From: Aquitalea denitrificans
GTDB taxonomy: Bacteria; Pseudomonadota; Gammaproteobacteria; Burkholderiales; Chromobacteriaceae
Assembly: GCF_009856625.1 (NCBI RefSeq)
Contig: NZ_CP047241.1
Span: forward strand, 1,302,001 to 1,366,000
Reading direction: 5' to 3'
Length of the DNA: 64,000 nt
Shown: piece by piece, positions 1 to 8,401 of the stretch
How positions within the stretch are numbered: the stretch's first letter is position 1
Layout: each line of letters starts with the position of its first letter
Made by a program: the position numbers and the translations under genes
Notes under the pieces: model-generated
Databases searched by the model: none
Seen by the model: only the letters and a program-made list of their open reading frames with translations
What the model was told of the DNA's origin: nothing

Positions 1-108
1 CTTGGGTTTATAACAATCTGTTACAGAGTCAGGTCGGGTAAATGTCCTGACCCTGCAACAACGATTGTCATGCCGCAAGGGGAAATACTGCGTAGCCTGG
101 AGCGTGGC

Positions 109-438
109 TTACTGACCGGAGCAGCCGCAACCGCCGCCGCCACCGCAACCACCACCGCTGGCCGGGGCGGTTTCCTGGGGCTTGCCCAGGCTGATCTGGA
201 ATTCGATCACGATCATTTCCGGCTGGCGCTCGGCATAGCGGAAGGTGATTTGCTGGCCATAACGCTGGCGGACCTGTTCCAGCAAGGGCAGCGGGTCGTG
301 ATCATTGACAAAGCGCATCACTTCGCCATCGTGCAGCGATTCAAGTGCGCCGAAAATGGCAGCATGGCGGAAGCGCTTGGCAATACCGCGAGCATCGAAC
401 AAATAGCTGGTATTCAGCTGGGGGGACAGCGTGGTCAT
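109..438 (-). CDS. DUF2249 domain-containing protein
   Basis: A 109-aa cytoplasmic protein of the DUF2249 family, whose biochemical role is not settled; members often occur near nitrogen-oxide or redox genes. The central stretch has the family's expected pattern: an R-H-A-x-I-F-x-A-L-x-x-L segment, then GE, then the signature VNDHDPLPLLEQ near residues 44-55. The C-terminus is an unusual glycine/cysteine-rich tail (GGGCGGGGGCGC, about residues 94-106) that could bind metal or simply be flexible. The ATG at 438 is the first in-frame start before the divergent gap to the next gene. The family call is firm; the function is unknown. Confidence 0.8.
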   Translation of the reverse strand: MTTLSPQLNTSYLFDARGIAKRFRHAAIFGALESLHDGEVMRFVNDHDPLPLLEQVRQRYGQQITFRYAERQPEMIVIEFQISLGKPQETAPASGGGCGGGGGCGCSGQ

Positions 439-589
439 GGTGTTCTTCCTGCTTGAGGGTGGTGAAGCCCGGATTTTGTCGCAGGCCAGGCTTACCTAGC
501 CTTGAGTCAGGATAAGAATTTCAGCTTTGCCCACAGCGCAGCGGGTAAAGTCCTTGTAGTCTGCCCGCAGCAAATAACCGGAGATCCTG

Positions 590-913
590 ATGAAGCCGCA
601 ACGTTGTCCCCCTGCCGCGCAGGCGCACAGCCTGCTGCAGCTTCCCAATGTCGGCGCGGCCATGGCAGCAGACTTGCGCCTGCTCGGACATGAGACGCCG
701 CAATCGCTGGCCGGTGCTGATCCCCATGCGCTTTACCTTCAGCTGTGCAGCCTGAGCGGGACCAGACAGGACCCCTGTGTACTGGATGTCTTCATCTCGG
801 TCTGCCATTACCTGCAGCATGATCAGGCGCTGCCCTGGTGGCACTTTACGGCCCGGCGCAAGCAGTGGCAGGCCGGGCAAGCTGTCAGCCTGCTGCCGCC
901 GGCTGTACAATAG
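590..913 (+). CDS. Cdd1-like helix-hairpin-helix protein
   Basis: A 107-aa protein resembling the Cdd1 / pathogenicity-locus family of small helix-hairpin-helix proteins, presumed to bind nucleic acid. The HhH motif is LPNVGAAMAADLRLLG at about residues 18-33. The family-typical DPCVLDVFIS segment follows near residues 61-70, and PWWHFTARRK lies near the C-terminus. GGAG ends 6 nt before the ATG at 590, which supports this start. The gene stops 6 nt before pqiA and is probably transcribed with it, although no functional link to the Pqi system is known. The biochemical role is unproven. Confidence 0.75.
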   Translation: MKPQRCPPAAQAHSLLQLPNVGAAMAADLRLLGHETPQSLAGADPHALYLQLCSLSGTRQDPCVLDVFISVCHYLQHDQALPWWHFTARRKQWQAGQAVSLLPPAVQ

Positions 914-919
914 CGCGCC

Positions 920-1558
920 ATGAGTCAAAATATCCGCCAGCCAGCTACAGGCACACGCCTGCTGGCCTGTCACGAATGCGATCTGTTGCAATCTGCCCCG
1001 CCGCAAACGGAGCAGGGCGCATTGTGTTGTCGCTGTGGCTGCCAGCTGCTGCCGGGGCCGGCTTATCGTCCTACCACCTCGCTGGCGCTGGTGCTGGCCG
1101 GTTTGCTGGTGTTTGTGCTGGCCAATGTGTTTCCGGTTGTCGGTCTGGAGGCCAACGGGGTCAAGACGGCCACCACCCTGCTGGGGACGGCCTGGCAGCT
1201 ATCGCAGCAGCAAATCGAGCCGGTAGCCTTGCTGGTATTGCTGACCGGCGTGCTGACGCCGGGGCTGGAGCTGCTCTGCCTGCTCTACCTGCTGCTTCCC
1301 TTGGCACTGGGGCATGCGCCGCCTGGCTTTGCCCGGGTGATGCGCCTGGTGCGCGTGTTGCACCCGTGGGGCATGGTGGAGGTATTTCTGTTGGGCGTGC
1401 TGGTGTCGCTGGTAAAACTTGCCCATATGGCCGAAGTGCATCCGGGCATCGGCCTGTGGTCGTTTTTTGCCCTGATCATCTTGCTGGCAGGTAATGCCAG
1501 CCGTTTTGATCCGGGCTTGCTGTGGGAGCGCTATCTGGCATGCCGCGCTACCAGGTAA
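920..1558 (+). CDS. pqiA: Paraquat-inducible protein A, first half-size subunit
   Basis: A 212-aa inner-membrane protein of the PqiA family, the membrane partner of the MCE protein PqiB in lipid transport between inner and outer membranes. The N-terminus has a zinc-ribbon-like pair, C17xxC20 and C36xxC39. About four hydrophobic helices follow, beginning at SLALVLAGLLVFVLANVFPVVGL. E. coli PqiA is a single chain of about 417 aa made of two such modules; here each module has its own ORF, and this one overlaps the next by 19 nt. Order pqiA-pqiA-pqiB-pqiC, same strand, overlapping ends: one operon with translational coupling likely. Confidence 0.88.
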   Translation: MSQNIRQPATGTRLLACHECDLLQSAPPQTEQGALCCRCGCQLLPGPAYRPTTSLALVLAGLLVFVLANVFPVVGLEANGVKTATTLLGTAWQLSQQQIEPVALLVLLTGVLTPGLELLCLLYLLLPLALGHAPPGFARVMRLVRVLHPWGMVEVFLLGVLVSLVKLAHMAEVHPGIGLWSFFALIILLAGNASRFDPGLLWERYLACRATR

Positions 1559-2205
1559 ACAGTGCGGCCAGCCAAGGGCTGTGGACTTGCCACGGCTGCG
1601 GGCTGCTGTGCCGCGTCGGCAAGACCCAGGCTGACCGCGCATCCTGCTGCCCGCGCTGCGGGGCCGGGCTGCACCGGCGCAAGCCGCACAGCCTGCAATA
1701 TGCCTGGGCCTTTTTGCTGGCCGCCATCGTGTGCTACATCCCGGCCAACCTGATGCCCATCATGCTGACGGAAATGCTGTCCGGCACCCAGCGCGATACC
1801 ATCATGAGCGGGGTGGCCTATCTGTGGCGCAATGGCTCCTGGCCGCTGGCGCTGGTGGTGTTCATCGCCAGTGTGCTGGTGCCCTTGCTGAAAATACTGT
1901 CCATGCTGCTATTGCTGCTGACCGTGCACTGGCGTTCGCGCTGGGCACCCCGGCAGCGCACCCGGCTGTACCGCCTGCTGGAAGTGGTGGGGCCGTGGTC
2001 CATGCTGGATATTTATGTGGTCGGTTTGCTGGTGGCGCTGGTGCAGCTGCAATCGCTGGCCACCATCAAGGCCGGTCCGGGGGCTGTTGCCTTTGGTGCC
2101 GTGGTGGTGCTGACCATGCTTTCCGCCATGCATTTTGATCCCAGGCTGATCTGGGATGTTTTCGAGGATGATGATGAGCGACAAGCCTCTGCCGCAAACG
2201 ACTGA
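1540..2205 (+). CDS. pqiA: Paraquat-inducible protein A, second half-size subunit
   Basis: The second PqiA module, 221 aa, inner membrane. It repeats the architecture of the preceding gene: C17xxC20 and C37xxC40 at the N-terminus, then about four membrane helices (from YAWAFLLAAIVCYIPANLMP). The first helix carries the family signature PANLMPIM. I chose ATG 1540 rather than the in-frame GTG at 1522 because it places the first Cys pair exactly where it lies in the first subunit. The start lies inside the end of the upstream gene and the 3' end overlaps pqiB. The two chains presumably assemble into one PqiA-like unit, which is inference. Confidence 0.86.
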   Translation: MPRYQVNSAASQGLWTCHGCGLLCRVGKTQADRASCCPRCGAGLHRRKPHSLQYAWAFLLAAIVCYIPANLMPIMLTEMLSGTQRDTIMSGVAYLWRNGSWPLALVVFIASVLVPLLKILSMLLLLLTVHWRSRWAPRQRTRLYRLLEVVGPWSMLDIYVVGLLVALVQLQSLATIKAGPGAVAFGAVVVLTMLSAMHFDPRLIWDVFEDDDERQASAAND

Positions 2206-3853
2206 CGAGCATGACAGCGCGACCGGCGCTGATGATCCCCGTAGCCCTGATGGCGTGCCGCTGGCAGTGGCCCGGCCCGCCCGGCCCGGCCGCTGGTCGC
2301 CTTCGCTGGTGTGGCTGATTCCGCTGGTGGCGGCGCTGATTGGCGGCTATCTGGCGGTGCAGGCCATTCTGGCGCGCGGCCCCACCATCACTATTACCTT
2401 CCGCAGTGGTGAAGGGCTGGAAGCCGGCAAGACCCGCATCAAGTACAAGGATGTGGATATTGGCGAAGTGACGGCGGTACGCATCAGCCCGGACAGCAAG
2501 AATATCGAGGCCACTGCCCAACTGAGCAAGGAGGCCGAGCGCTTTCTGGCGCGCGACAGTCGCTTCTGGATCGTGCGGCCGCGCATTGCCGGCGGCAGCG
2601 TATCCGGCCTTGGCACGCTGCTGTCCGGTGCCTATGTCGGCATGGATGCCGGCAAGAGCAGCGAGATGAGCCAGCACTTTACCGGGCTGGATGTGCCGCC
2701 CATCATTACCGGTGACCTGCCGGGCCGCCAGTTTGTGCTGAAAGCATCGGAGCTGGGATCGCTGGACATCGGCGCACCGGTGTATTTCCGCCGTGTGCCG
2801 GTGGGGCAGGTAGTGGCCTACCAGCTGGATCGTAACGGTCGCAATGTCGACATCACCGTATTCGTCAATGCGCCGTACGACCGCTTTGTCACCGCTGACA
2901 GCCGCTTCTGGCATGCCAGTGGTATCGACCTGTCGGTATCGGCCAATGGCCTGAAGGTGAATACCCAGTCGCTCAGCGCCATCATGCTGGGCGGCGTGGC
3001 GTTCGAAACCCCGGTTGCCCCCGATGAAGGCAAGCAGGCCGGGGCAGGGGCCACTTTTACCTTGTCCAATACCCGCGAGCAGGCCATGCAGTCGCCAGAC
3101 CATGAAGTAGTACCGCTGCAGCTCAAGTTCCAGCAGTCAGTGCGCGGTCTTGCCGTGGGGGCTCCGGTGGATTTCCGTGGCATCGTCATTGGTGAAGTCA
3201 CCGCCATCGGCATGGAATACGATGCGCCGCGCAAGGATTTCAACATGCTGGTTACCATTCGCATCTTCCCCAGCCGGCTGATCAGCATGTCCAGCAATCT
3301 GGACGAGACCCGTCTGCATCAGCTGAAACTGGACAAGATGGTGGAGCACGGCATGCGGGCGCAGCTGCGTTCGGGCAGCCTGCTGACCGGCCAGTTGTTC
3401 GTGGCGCTGGATTTCTTCCGCGATGCCAAGCCGGCACGTCTTGGCCGCAGTCAGGGCATGGATGTGCTGCCCACCATTCCGGGCGATCTGGAGGAGCTGC
3501 AAGGCGTGCTGCAACGCATTGCGCGCAAGCTGGACAAGGTGCCGTTCGACAGCATAGGCCAGGAGCTGGATGCCACCATCAAGGAGCTGCACGCCACGCT
3601 TGGCACGGTGCAGCAGCTGGGTAATAGCCTGGATGGCAAGGTGGTGCCGCAGACGCTGCAAACCCTGCAGCAGCTGCAGCAGACGCTGGATAACGCCAAT
3701 CAGGCATTGCAGAGCAATTCGCCGCTGCAGCAGGATGTGCGCAAGGCAGCACAGGAAGTATCAGAAACCGCGCGCAGCTTCCGCGCCCTGAGTGATTATC
3801 TGGATCGCCACCCGGAAGCGCTGATCCGCGGTAAACAGGAAAGCAAACCATGA
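2174..3853 (+). CDS. pqiB: MCE-domain intermembrane transport protein PqiB
   Basis: A 559-aa protein anchored in the inner membrane and spanning the periplasm, which in E. coli forms a tube carrying lipids between membranes. One transmembrane helix (SLVWLIPLVAALIGGYLAV, about residues 37-55) is followed by three MCE domains, starting near residues 65 (PTITITFRSGEGLEAG), 182 (GRQFVLKASELGSLDIG) and 318 (VPLQLKFQQSVRGLAVG). Each contains the typical V-Y/K-x-R/K-x-V-x-I/V-G-x-V motif. A long helical C-terminus (about 430-550) matches the PqiB coiled-coil needle. ATGs at 2156, 2168, 2171 and 2174 are all in frame; I prefer 2174, which gives CGAGG about 6 nt upstream. The 3' end overlaps pqiC by 4 nt. 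Confidence 0.92.
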   Translation: MSDKPLPQTTDEHDSATGADDPRSPDGVPLAVARPARPGRWSPSLVWLIPLVAALIGGYLAVQAILARGPTITITFRSGEGLEAGKTRIKYKDVDIGEVTAVRISPDSKNIEATAQLSKEAERFLARDSRFWIVRPRIAGGSVSGLGTLLSGAYVGMDAGKSSEMSQHFTGLDVPPIITGDLPGRQFVLKASELGSLDIGAPVYFRRVPVGQVVAYQLDRNGRNVDITVFVNAPYDRFVTADSRFWHASGIDLSVSANGLKVNTQSLSAIMLGGVAFETPVAPDEGKQAGAGATFTLSNTREQAMQSPDHEVVPLQLKFQQSVRGLAVGAPVDFRGIVIGEVTAIGMEYDAPRKDFNMLVTIRIFPSRLISMSSNLDETRLHQLKLDKMVEHGMRAQLRSGSLLTGQLFVALDFFRDAKPARLGRSQGMDVLPTIPGDLEELQGVLQRIARKLDKVPFDSIGQELDATIKELHATLGTVQQLGNSLDGKVVPQTLQTLQQLQQTLDNANQALQSNSPLQQDVRKAAQEVSETARSFRALSDYLDRHPEALIRGKQESKP

Positions 3854-4461
3854 GCAAGCAATTCGCCCTGATCCGCCGCCTGGCTGCGATGCTATTGATT
3901 ACGGGATTGACGGCCTGCAGTTCGGTACCGGTGCATTACCATCAGCTGCAAGCAGGCCTGGCCAGTGCGCAAGCCTTGCAGCCCGGTGCGGTATTGCTGG
4001 TGGAGCAGGCCAGCCTGCCTGCTGGCAGCGATCGGCCTCAGTTGCTGTTGCTCGATGCTCAGGGCCGCCCGCAGTTGCTGGAACAGCATTATTGGACAGC
4101 CAGCTTGTCCCGTCTGCTGACACAGGCGCTCGCCGGCAATCTGGCTGCGCAACTGGGCCTGTCCAGCGTGTATGCCGCGCCGCAACTGGGCCTGGCGCGT
4201 GCAGATCTGGTCCTGCAGCTGGATGTGCGTGACTTCCGCCTGCAGCAAGGGCAGGGTGCGACATTGAGCGCCGCATGGCGCGTACTGCGACCGGGGCCGG
4301 GGGGCGTATTGCTGCAGGGTTATTTCAGTCAGCAACACCAAGCCAGCGCCATGGACAGCGCTGGCCTGGTAGCTGCACAGCAGGTGCTGCTGGATGACTT
4401 GAGCCGGCAGATTGCCACGGCGTTGGCTGCGCACGCCGACTGGCTGCATCCGGTACGCTAA
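3850..4461 (+). CDS. pqiC: Outer-membrane lipoprotein PqiC (YmbA/DUF330 family)
   Basis: A 203-aa lipoprotein, the outer-membrane component of the Pqi transport system. The N-terminus has a short charged segment, a hydrophobic core and the lipobox LTAC, with the lipidated cysteine at residue 23. After it comes the family pattern VHYHQL, then VLLVEQASLPAGSDRPQLLL. Its ATG overlaps the pqiB stop (ATGA), so the two are translationally coupled. Its stop codon overlaps the convergent amidase gene by 4 nt, leaving no room for a separate terminator. Confidence 0.88.
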   Translation: MSKQFALIRRLAAMLLITGLTACSSVPVHYHQLQAGLASAQALQPGAVLLVEQASLPAGSDRPQLLLLDAQGRPQLLEQHYWTASLSRLLTQALAGNLAAQLGLSSVYAAPQLGLARADLVLQLDVRDFRLQQGQGATLSAAWRVLRPGPGGVLLQGYFSQQHQASAMDSAGLVAAQQVLLDDLSRQIATALAAHADWLHPVR

Positions 4462-5963
4462 CGCGTAACAGAAGACGGGCGGCGCTGGAACCAGGGCTGG
4501 GCATTTTCCAGTTGCGCCGCCAGCTGCAGCAGCAAGCTGTCTTGCCCTTTGGCCGCGACAAACTGGGTACCCACCGGGATATTGCTGGCAGTCCAGTACA
4601 GCGGCACGCTCATGGCAGGCTGGCCGCTCATGTTGAAGGGAATGGTCCAGCCGATGTATTCCATCAGCTTGCGTGAGTGCTCCGGCACCAGTTGGCTCAG
4701 TTTCAGTGTCCAGTCCCAGCCTAGATGGCCTAGCAACAGAGTGGACAGCGCGTCCTCAAGGCGGGAGGTTCCCAGGCTGCCAATGGCTGCCGGCAGCTGG
4801 TTCAGTACCGGCGTCACCAGCACATCGTAGCGTTGATGAAAGGCTTGCATGCTGCGCCCTTGGCGCAGGGCAAAGTCGCGCATCCAGGCAAACTCGCCAG
4901 CAGACAGCAGCTCTCCATAGCGCGCCAGCGTCCAGCTGGACGGTTCCACCAGCCTGAAGCTGGCCTGACGTCCGCACAGGCGCATGCTGTTGCGCATCAG
5001 GCTGGCCATTTCACCGCACACCATCACCAGCATGGCACGACACATTTCCTCGGCACCGTCCAGTGGTGGGTGGGCTTCTTCTACGCTGTGTCCCAGGTTT
5101 TCCAGCAGGCGCAGGCTGTGACTGAGGGCGGCATCGCACTCGGGATGCAACTGCCCGCCCATGAAGGGGCGGCGCGTGTAGGCAATGCGCAGCTTGCCGG
5201 GAGGCTGTGCCAGGCCGGCCAGAAACGGCTGTGGCGGTGGCGGGCAATGGTAGGCATCGCCGCTGTCATGGCCCTGGCACAGGATATCCAGCATGGCTGC
5301 GCTGTCACGTACGCTGCGGGTCAGCACGTGTTCGCTGGTAAAGCCCTGCCAGCTTTCCGAGCGGCTCGGGCCGCATGGCGAGCGCCCGCGGCTGGGCTTG
5401 AGGCCGAACAGCCCACAATTGGATGCCGGTATGCGGATGGAGCCGCCGCCATCGCCACCATGTGCAATCGGTACCATGCCCGCGGCGACGGCAGCCGCCG
5501 AACCGCCACTGGAGCCACCGCAACTGAGGGCGAGGTTCCAGGGGTTGCGTGTCGCTCCGGTCAGGGCGGATTCGGTATAGGGGTAGAGGCCGAATTCCGG
5601 TGTGGCCGTCTTGCCGGCAAACACCAGTCCGGCTGCCCGGTAGCGGCGTACCAGCTCGGCATCCTGCTGCGGGACGTGCTCGGCAAACAGGCGGCTGCCG
5701 TTGCTGGTGGGAGTGCCGGCCACGTCGGCCAGCAGGTCTTTGAGCAGGATGGGCAGGCCGGCCAGCGGGCTGCTGCCGGCTTGCACCCGTTGCCGGTCTG
5801 CCATGTGGTCCAGGCGCTGGATCACCGCATTCAATGGTGGATTGCGGGCATCCATTCTTTCCCGCGCCGCGCGCAGCAGCTCCGCCTGGCTGATCTGGCC
5901 GCTTGCCAGCAGGCTGGCCAGGGACAGGCCGTCGTGTTCTTCGTATTCCGGGAAAAATGTCAT
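4458..5963 (-). CDS. Amidase (amidase-signature family)
   Basis: A 501-aa amidase-signature enzyme hydrolysing an unspecified amide, probably cytoplasmic. The Ser-cisSer-Lys apparatus is visible: the lysine in GLPILLKDLL, and the signature GGSSGGSAAAVAAG with both serines, followed by the conserved GGDGGGSIRIPASNCGLFGLKP. The length fits the family (450-520 aa). I chose the ATG at 5963 over an upstream ATG at 6032 because AGGAAG lies just upstream and the extra 23 residues are atypical. Substrate cannot be read from sequence; 6-aminohexanoate-cyclic-dimer hydrolase-like and aryl-acylamidase-like relatives are possible. It is divergent from the EamA exporter. Confidence 0.85.
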   Translation of the reverse strand: MTFFPEYEEHDGLSLASLLASGQISQAELLRAARERMDARNPPLNAVIQRLDHMADRQRVQAGSSPLAGLPILLKDLLADVAGTPTSNGSRLFAEHVPQQDAELVRRYRAAGLVFAGKTATPEFGLYPYTESALTGATRNPWNLALSCGGSSGGSAAAVAAGMVPIAHGGDGGGSIRIPASNCGLFGLKPSRGRSPCGPSRSESWQGFTSEHVLTRSVRDSAAMLDILCQGHDSGDAYHCPPPPQPFLAGLAQPPGKLRIAYTRRPFMGGQLHPECDAALSHSLRLLENLGHSVEEAHPPLDGAEEMCRAMLVMVCGEMASLMRNSMRLCGRQASFRLVEPSSWTLARYGELLSAGEFAWMRDFALRQGRSMQAFHQRYDVLVTPVLNQLPAAIGSLGTSRLEDALSTLLLGHLGWDWTLKLSQLVPEHSRKLMEYIGWTIPFNMSGQPAMSVPLYWTASNIPVGTQFVAAKGQDSLLLQLAAQLENAQPWFQRRPSSVTR

Positions 5964-6187
5964 GGTTTCTTCCTGGTGCTGACAAAATCCGTTCAGCATA
6001 ATCGGTTTTGGTTGGCAATGTTGATATTGCAATTTTATAGTGTTGCTTAATTTTTTGTATTATTGGTTTTTAATTTCAATTAATTTGAAAATAAAAAAGT
6101 TAAACAATTATTTTTTGTTTAAATTTGAACTTATGTGGTGTGTGGCTTGGGTAGAATCTACAGCAATTTCAAATTGTGCTCATCATC
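5964..6187. promoter_or_regulatory. AT-rich divergent promoter region
   Basis: This 224-nt gap separates the divergent amidase and EamA genes. Positions 6030-6135 are strikingly AT-rich for this window (runs such as AATTTTTTGTATTATTGG and AACAATTATTTTTTGTTT). It must hold both promoters, but I cannot single out convincing -35/-10 pairs among the many AT-rich hexamers. The base composition could reflect an H-NS-type binding region. Confidence 0.45.
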
Positions 6188-7135
6188 ATGACGCGTATCG
6201 CTTCATCCCCTCGCTCTGCCTATATCCTGCTGGTGCTGACCATGCTGCTGTGGTCTACCAACTTTGTCATCGCCCGTGCCATTCATGGCCAGATCGGGCC
6301 TTTTGGTCTGGCTTTCGGGCGCTGGGCCATTGCTTTGCTCTGCCTGCTGCCCTTCGGTCTGCCACGGCTTGGCCGTGCCTGGCCGCTGCTGCGCCAGCAA
6401 TGGCAGAAATTGCTGCTGCTGGGGGTGTTTGGCATCGGGCTGACCAATACGCTGGTGTATGTGGCAGTGCGCACCACCACGGCCACCAATGCTGTCATCC
6501 TCAATAGCGCCACCCCGATGATGGTGCTGGTGCTGGGCTCGCTGTATTTCCGGCAAAAGCTGGCGCGTCGGCAGTGGGCCGGCATGCTGGTGGCCATGGC
6601 CGGAGCCCTGTTGATTGTGCTGAAGGGCAATGTGATGGGCATGAGTACGATGCAGTTCAGTCGGGGCGATTTGCTGGTGCTGGCGGCGGGTTTGTGCTGG
6701 GCCGTGTATACCCTGGGGCTGCGTACCTTGCTGCCAGGGCTGGATGCACTGGTGATGATGATGGTGTTGTTGCTGGTGGGAGAGTGCATGCTGTTGCCTG
6801 CATTCGTGCAGGAAACCTGGCAGGCTGGCGGTTTTCACTTGCTGTCCCTGTCTGCCGGGGCGGCCTTGCTGTATCTGGGGATATTCCCTTCGGTGCTGGC
6901 TTTTCTGATGTATAACCGCGCCATTGCCCAGGTGGGGGCGGCCAAGGCGGCGGGTTTTCTCTATCTGATGCCGGCTTTTGGTGCGGTGCAGTCCATCCTG
7001 CTGCTGGGGGAGGAGTTGCACTGGTACCATGTAGCCGGTCTGGCGGCCATTTTTACCGGCATTGTGCTGGGTTCGCTCAGCCGTCGCTCTGTCAGCCGCC
7101 AGCAGGTGGCTGTGGAGCTATCCGCCGCCGACTGA
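6188..7135 (+). CDS. EamA/DMT-family transporter
   Basis: A 315-aa inner-membrane transporter of the drug/metabolite superfamily with about ten hydrophobic helices in two EamA repeats. The first begins at YILLVLTMLLWSTNFVIARA and the second at LLVLAAGLCWAVYTLGLRTL; both have the characteristic W-x-x-N/Y helix. The C-terminus ends in a short basic/polar tail. Members export amino acids, metabolites or drugs; the substrate here is unknown. ATG 6188 gives the standard short cytoplasmic N-terminus; an in-frame GTG at 6176 is possible. No strong ribosome binding site is visible. Confidence 0.85.
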   Translation: MTRIASSPRSAYILLVLTMLLWSTNFVIARAIHGQIGPFGLAFGRWAIALLCLLPFGLPRLGRAWPLLRQQWQKLLLLGVFGIGLTNTLVYVAVRTTTATNAVILNSATPMMVLVLGSLYFRQKLARRQWAGMLVAMAGALLIVLKGNVMGMSTMQFSRGDLLVLAAGLCWAVYTLGLRTLLPGLDALVMMMVLLLVGECMLLPAFVQETWQAGGFHLLSLSAGAALLYLGIFPSVLAFLMYNRAIAQVGAAKAAGFLYLMPAFGAVQSILLLGEELHWYHVAGLAAIFTGIVLGSLSRRSVSRQQVAVELSAAD

Positions 7136-7562
7136 TGCGGTGTTGACTACGGATTTCTACGGATGGTTAAAAAAACAGCTTCCTACTAAAGTTACGTCTG
7201 TTGGCAGTGCCCGTACTTATTGGATCTCCTGCAGTACCTGCCAACCTCAATTTTGCTTTGTAGTTGAAGTACTTCTGGCTTTTGTTCCTCTTCAGTATTG
7301 GCTTTAGCTCGGCCCGGTGATTCCTCCCCGTTTCACCGGGCATTTTCTTGCCCGTCTTTTGCTCCCTGCTGTGTTTTCCCCTGCGGTGACCTCGTGTCAG
7401 GACTTGGCGCATGGTGGTAATCATGGTCAGTCTGCGGTCTATCCCCTACAATAGCGCCAGATCAACAGCGGCTGTGCCGGTGGTGACGTGCTGCCCGGGA
7501 TAATTTTGCACTGGCAGTGCGCAACCGGTGCTACCCGCTTTTTTTATTACAGGATGCTTTAC
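7136..7562. other. Intergenic region before rluF, no gene seen
   Basis: This is 427 nt between the EamA gene and the pseudouridine synthase gene. It contains one clear hairpin (7312-7341, listed separately) and a possible -10 hexamer TACAAT around 7447. I see no ORF with a supported start and no recognisable RNA family. The stretch 7140-7310 is AT-richer than its surroundings and remains unexplained. Confidence 0.5.
7312..7341 (+). terminator. Hairpin, probable terminator
   Basis: A perfect 9-bp stem (GCCCGGTGA / TCACCGGGC) with a 12-nt loop, followed by the T-rich stretch ATTTTCTTGCCCGTCTTTT. The T-run is interrupted and the EamA stop is 176 nt upstream, so this may be a weak or processing hairpin rather than a strong terminator. 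Confidence 0.5.
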
Positions 7563-8291
7563 ATGGAACCCGTACGCCTTTCCAAGCGGATGGCCGAACT
7601 GGGTATTTGCTCCCGTCGCGAGGCGGACAGCTATATCGAACAAGGCTGGGTCAAGGTAGACGGCGAAGTGGCCGTGCTTGGCCAGAAGGTGCTGCCGCAC
7701 AACACCATTGAAGTGCTGAAGAAGGCACAGGATGCCCAATCGTCACGTGTGACCATTTTGCTCAACAAACCGGTGGGTTATGTGTCCGGTCAGGCTGAGA
7801 AGGGCTATCTGCCTGCTGTCACGCTGGTCAAGCCTGAAAATCACTGGTCGGAAGACCCCAGCAAGAAGCGCTTCATTCCGGCGCATCTGCGTGGCCTCGC
7901 ACCGGCCGGGCGCTTGGACATCGATTCGGTGGGCTTGCTGATACTGACTCAGGATGGTCGGGTGGCCAAGCATGTCATTGGAGAAAATTCTACAGTCGAG
8001 AAAGAATACCTGGTTCGGGTGACTGGTGAATTGAGTGACCGTGGCCTGGCCTTGCTCAACCATGGCCTGTCGCTGGATGGCGAAGCGCTCAAACCGGCAG
8101 AAGTTGCCTGGCAGAATGAAGACCAGCTGCGTTTTGTCTTGCGTGAAGGCAAGAAGCGCCAGATCCGCCGTATGTGCGAGCTGGTGGGCCTGCGCGTGGT
8201 GGGGCTCAAGCGCATTCGCATTGGCAACATCAAGCTGGGTAATCTGCCCACCGGGCAGTGGCGTTATCTGCGTGATGACGAGATGTTCTGA
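7563..8291 (+). CDS. rluF: 23S rRNA pseudouridine synthase, RluF type
   Basis: A 242-aa RsuA-family pseudouridine synthase, probably modifying U2604 of 23S rRNA as RluF does. An N-terminal S4 RNA-binding domain (about residues 1-60, RLSKRMAELGICSRREADSY) precedes the catalytic domain. Motif II is GRLDIDSVGLLILT with the catalytic Asp near residue 119. The C-terminal KKRQIRRMCELVGLRVVGLKR and the ending GQWRYLRDDEMF closely follow RluF. An ATG at 7563 directly before EPVRLSKRM is the natural start; an upstream in-frame start at 7488 would add residues with no family counterpart. RluF and RluB are hard to separate fully by eye. Confidence 0.85.
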   Translation: MEPVRLSKRMAELGICSRREADSYIEQGWVKVDGEVAVLGQKVLPHNTIEVLKKAQDAQSSRVTILLNKPVGYVSGQAEKGYLPAVTLVKPENHWSEDPSKKRFIPAHLRGLAPAGRLDIDSVGLLILTQDGRVAKHVIGENSTVEKEYLVRVTGELSDRGLALLNHGLSLDGEALKPAEVAWQNEDQLRFVLREGKKRQIRRMCELVGLRVVGLKRIRIGNIKLGNLPTGQWRYLRDDEMF

Positions 8292-8323
8292 CCCTGTCAG
8301 GCCGGGTTTGACCGACGCAGTGC

Positions 8324-8349
8324 AACGGCGACCGGAGGTCGCCGTTTTG
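8324..8349 (+). terminator. Rho-independent terminator after rluF
   Basis: A 10-bp perfect stem AACGGCGACC / GGTCGCCGTT with a 3-nt loop (GGA), followed by TTTTG. It lies 33 nt after the rluF stop. Confidence 0.75.
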
Positions 8350-8401
8350 CATTGCAATATCCGGCTTGGATTTGTCGGGCGGGCATGACATCATCAAGGG
8401 C

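Noticed and set aside
28..51. GTCAGG/CCTGAC inverted repeat at the window start as a terminator for the DUF2249 gene
   Set aside because: Only 6 bp with a 12-nt loop and no T-run on the minus strand; too weak to list.
4833..6050. A 405-codon plus-strand frame opposite the amidase
   Set aside because: Shadow of the amidase gene; the amidase-signature motifs show the real strand.
7062..7307. An 81-codon frame running from the EamA gene into the intergenic gap
   Set aside because: It overlaps the EamA end in another frame, lacks a ribosome site and has no protein-like features beyond a short hydrophobic end.
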